From contig NZ_SDDV01000003.1 in assembly GCF_014773545.1 (NCBI RefSeq), positions 124,001 to 188,000 on the forward strand: a stretch of DNA of 64,000 nt, in the 5' to 3' direction. The notes under the pieces were generated by a model. The model was not told the origin of the DNA and made no database searches. It worked only from the letters and a program-made list of their open reading frames with translations. A program made the translations under genes and the position numbers. This document shows positions 61,853-64,000 of the stretch, in pieces; the stretch's first letter is position 1; each line of letters begins with the position of its first letter. The stretch is from Hydrogenophaga sp. Lineage in GTDB: Bacteria > Pseudomonadota > Gammaproteobacteria > Burkholderiales > Burkholderiaceae_C.

Positions 61853-62497
61853 CTACAGCAGCGTCACCCCGGTCTTGGACTGAGCAAATTCGCGTGTCAC
61901 GCCGGGGGCGAGTTCGACCAGCTTGAGGCCTTGTGGCAGCACGTCGAACACGCCCAGGTCGGTGATGATGCGGTCGACCACGCCCAGGCCGGTCAGCGGC
62001 AGGGTGCAGGCGGGCAAAATCTTCAGCTCTTCGCTGCCGTCTTTCTTCTTGGCGACATGCTCCATCAGCACAATCACGCGCTTGACACCGGCAACCAGGT
62101 CCATCGCACCGCCCATGCCCTTGACCATCTTGCCGGGAATCATCCAGTTGGCCAGATCGCCTTTTTCGCTCACCTGCATCGCGCCCAGAATGCTCAGGTT
62201 GATCTTGCCACCCCGGATCATGGCAAAGCTGTCGTGGCTGCCAAAGATAGACGAACCGGCAATGGTGGTGACGGTCTGTTTGCCGGCGTTGATGAGGTCG
62301 GCATCAACCTCGTCTTCGGTCGGGAACGGGCCAATGCCCAGCATGCCGTTTTCGCTCTGCAACCAGACCTCTTTGTCGGCCGGCACATGGTTGGCCACCA
62401 GGGTTGGAATGCCAATGCCCAGGTTGACGTAAAAACCGTCTTCGAGCTCTTGTGCCGCACGCGCGGCCATTTGATCTTGATTCCAGGGCATGGTCAA
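61853..62497 (-). CDS. scoB: 3-oxoacid CoA-transferase, subunit B
   Basis: 214 residues. The catalytic Glu lies in [15 protein letters not shown]; other family motifs are [36 protein letters not shown] and [17 protein letters not shown]-like residues. It transfers CoA between succinyl-CoA (or acetyl-CoA) and acetoacetate. ATGA overlap with the A subunit. Confidence 0.94.
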   Translation of the reverse strand: MTMPWNQDQMAARAAQELEDGFYVNLGIGIPTLVANHVPADKEVWLQSENGMLGIGPFPTEDEVDADLINAGKQTVTTIAGSSIFGSHDSFAMIRGGKINLSILGAMQVSEKGDLANWMIPGKMVKGMGGAMDLVAGVKRVIVLMEHVAKKKDGSEELKILPACTLPLTGLGVVDRIITDLGVFDVLPQGLKLVELAPGVTREFAQSKTGVTLL

Positions 62498-63201
62498 ACT
62501 CCAGGTTTTTCGGTGATGGTGCGCTTTTCGATTCGCTTCTCGGGCTTGGGGTTATGCACAATGCGGTGCACATAAATGCCTGGCAGGTGAACCTGATCCG
62601 GCACCAGGGCGCCGGTTTCAACGATTTCCTCCACCTCAACGACACAAATCTTGCCCGCCATGGCAACCGCCGGGTTGAAGTTGCGCGCCGTCAGGCGAAA
62701 TTGCAAATTCCCCGAACGATCAGCGCGCTGCGCCTTGACCAAGGCCAGCTCGGGCACCAAAGAACGCTCCATGACGTAGGTTTCACCATCGAACTCGCGC
62801 AGTTCCTTGTCCTGCGCGACGACAGTTCCAACCCCGGTTTTGGTGAAAAAAGCCGGAATGCCGGCGCCACCGGCGCGCAATTTCTCGGCCAGCGTTCCCT
62901 GCGGGGTGAATTCGAGCTGGAGTTCACCCGCGATGTACTGGCGCTCGAATTCCTTGTTTTCACCCACATAGGACGAAATCATTTTTTTGATCTGACGCGT
63001 CTCCAGCAGCTTACCCAAGCCAAAGCCGTCGACGCCGGCGTTGTTGGAAATCACCGTCAGGTCTTTGACGCCGCTGTCGCGCAAGGCGTCGATCAGGGCC
63101 TCAGGGATGCCGCACAGGCCAAAGCCGCCAACAGCAATGAGCTGCGCGTCGGCCACAATGCCATCGAGCGCGGCCGCCGCGCTGGGGTAGATTTTATTCA
63201 C
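62494..63201 (-). CDS. scoA: 3-oxoacid CoA-transferase, subunit A
   Basis: 235 residues from a GTG at 63201 ([16 protein letters not shown]). Motifs: [20 protein letters not shown] (CoA-binding glycine loop), [33 protein letters not shown] and [11 protein letters not shown]. It forms a heteromer with subunit B for ketone-body or short-acid use. An alternative start at 63252 would add 17 atypical residues. Confidence 0.93.
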   Translation of the reverse strand: MNKIYPSAAAALDGIVADAQLIAVGGFGLCGIPEALIDALRDSGVKDLTVISNNAGVDGFGLGKLLETRQIKKMISSYVGENKEFERQYIAGELQLEFTPQGTLAEKLRAGGAGIPAFFTKTGVGTVVAQDKELREFDGETYVMERSLVPELALVKAQRADRSGNLQFRLTARNFNPAVAMAGKICVVEVEEIVETGALVPDQVHLPGIYVHRIVHNPKPEKRIEKRTITEKPGV

Positions 63202-63440
63202 GTTGCAAGGCTCCACGGGTTGAACAGGAAAGTACGTACGATAACGCGTCACAGCCTGCGCAGTATTGCGCAGGTGTCGGGTTCCGTGCGATTTATCCCG
63301 CGTCGCAGTTGGCCGTCGTTTCGGGCGCGTGCGATTTTGGCGGGGCTGCTGGCAGGCTGAGCAGCTTGCGGTCCAGACCCTCGCGCTGCCACACCTCGCC
63401 CCAGGCGGCGCGTGAAACCGCGCAAGGCAGAAAACCCGGT

Positions 63441-64000
63441 TCAGCCGTAGCGGCCGGTGACGTAGTCTTCGGTGCGGCGCTCTTTGGGGTTGAGAAAAAT
63501 CTGCTCGGTGGTTCCGATTTCGATCAGGTTGCCGAGGTGAAAAAATGCCGTGCGGTCAGCCACCCGGCCGGCCTGCTGCATATTGTGCGTGACGATGACA
63601 ATAGTGAAATTTTGTTTCAGCTCGTGCATCAGATCTTCGATGATGCCGGTGGCAATCGGGTCGAGCGCCGAACAGGGCTCGTCCATCAAAATCACCTCTG
63701 GACTGACCGCAATCGAGCGCGCGATGCACAGCCGCTGCTGCTGCCCGCCCGACAAGCCGGTGCCCGGGGTGTCGAGCCTGTCTTTCACCTCACCCCACAA
63801 GCCGGCGCGCTTGAGGCTGGCTTCAACGATTTCCCGCAACTCATCGCGCGACGATGCCAGCCCGTGCAGCCGCGGGCCGTAGGCCACGTTTTCGAAAATA
63901 GACTTCGGAAACGGATTGGGCTTTTGGAACACCATGCCGACCTGGGCGCGCAGCAACACCTCGTCGACCTTGGCGTCATAAATGTCTTTGCCATCGAGCG
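63441..64000 (-). CDS. pstB: Phosphate ABC transporter ATP-binding protein PstB (N-terminus beyond window)
   Basis: The frame is open to the right edge; about 186 C-terminal residues are visible, with [37 protein letters not shown] (Q-loop), signature [15 protein letters not shown], Walker [19 protein letters not shown]-loop [10 protein letters not shown] and end [10 protein letters not shown], which are PstB-specific. The Walker A part lies outside. pstSCA presumably lie to the right. phoU is not downstream of pstB here. Confidence 0.95.
   Translation of the reverse strand, partial: LDGKDIYDAKVDEVLLRAQVGMVFQKPNPFPKSIFENVAYGPRLHGLASSRDELREIVEASLKRAGLWGEVKDRLDTPGTGLSGGQQQRLCIARSIAVSPEVILMDEPCSALDPIATGIIEDLMHELKQNFTIVIVTHNMQQAGRVADRTAFFHLGNLIEIGTTEQIFLNPKERRTEDYVTGRYG

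Noticed and set aside
63293-63438. Minus-strand frame after pstB reading [14 protein letters not shown] and GEVWQREGLDRKLL, protein-like
   Set aside because: It has no start codon of its own after the pstB stop and no ribosome site; too short to tell a gene remnant from chance.

Overview
The window looks like about 64 kb of chromosome from a betaproteobacterium of the order Burkholderiales, most likely Comamonadaceae-like. This rests on high GC, on gene content and order (rpsF-priB-rpsR-rplI, a PilU-like ATPase inside the dap cluster, rlmE-ftsH next to yhbY, phoU-phoB-phoR, an AddAB-like pair) and on the protein sequences. No database search was possible, so the placement is by recognition only. 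No rRNA, tRNA, CRISPR array or prophage was seen.

Layout. 0-3.5 kb: an IS607-family transposon (serine recombinase TnpA plus RNA-guided-nuclease-type TnpB) running off the left edge and abutting the 3' three quarters of hppA, a membrane H+-pyrophosphatase. 3.7-11.8 kb: housekeeping genes (RhlE-type helicase, ftsH, rlmE, yhbY, prlC, a periplasmic glutaredoxin-like protein). 11.8-14.9 kb: rpiA and pyrD, then two divergent gene remnants that have both lost their 5' ends at one junction. 15-22.3 kb: a tight operon-like run dapC-dapD-pilU-dapE-prmB-ABC-F. 22.4-30.3 kb: an unusual alkaline-phosphatase-family protein and the addB-addA recombination nuclease pair. 30.5-34.5 kb: trxA, rho, rpmE2 and a polytopic glycosyltransferase-like protein.

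34.5-47 kb is the most interesting part. It holds phoU-phoB-phoR, ppx, a minus-strand run olsB-plcP-agt-ppk-sixA, and the divergent arsR-arsC-aqpS operon. Phosphate sensing, polyphosphate turnover, replacement of phospholipids by phosphorus-free lipids and arsenate (phosphate-analogue) detoxification are thus encoded side by side. pstB of the phosphate transporter lies at the right edge, and a PhoA-family protein is at 22 kb.

47-53 kb: a DOMON-like protein, a DUF1343 (NamZ-type) protein, glmM, folP, a 165-bp near-palindromic element and the rpsF-priB-rpsR-rplI operon. 53-60.7 kb: a locus that looks built for organic-acid transport and sensing (DUF4212 plus an acetate-type symporter, a symporter/histidine-kinase fusion, a single-domain response regulator and a sensor-like protein fused to a DnaQ-type exonuclease). 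The symporter gene itself has a large internal deletion. 61-64 kb: a DUF302 protein, 3-oxoacid CoA-transferase subunits and partial pstB.

Three separate lesions (hppA, the 14.2 kb junction, the symporter) show recent gene loss, or assembly collapse that needs read-level checking.
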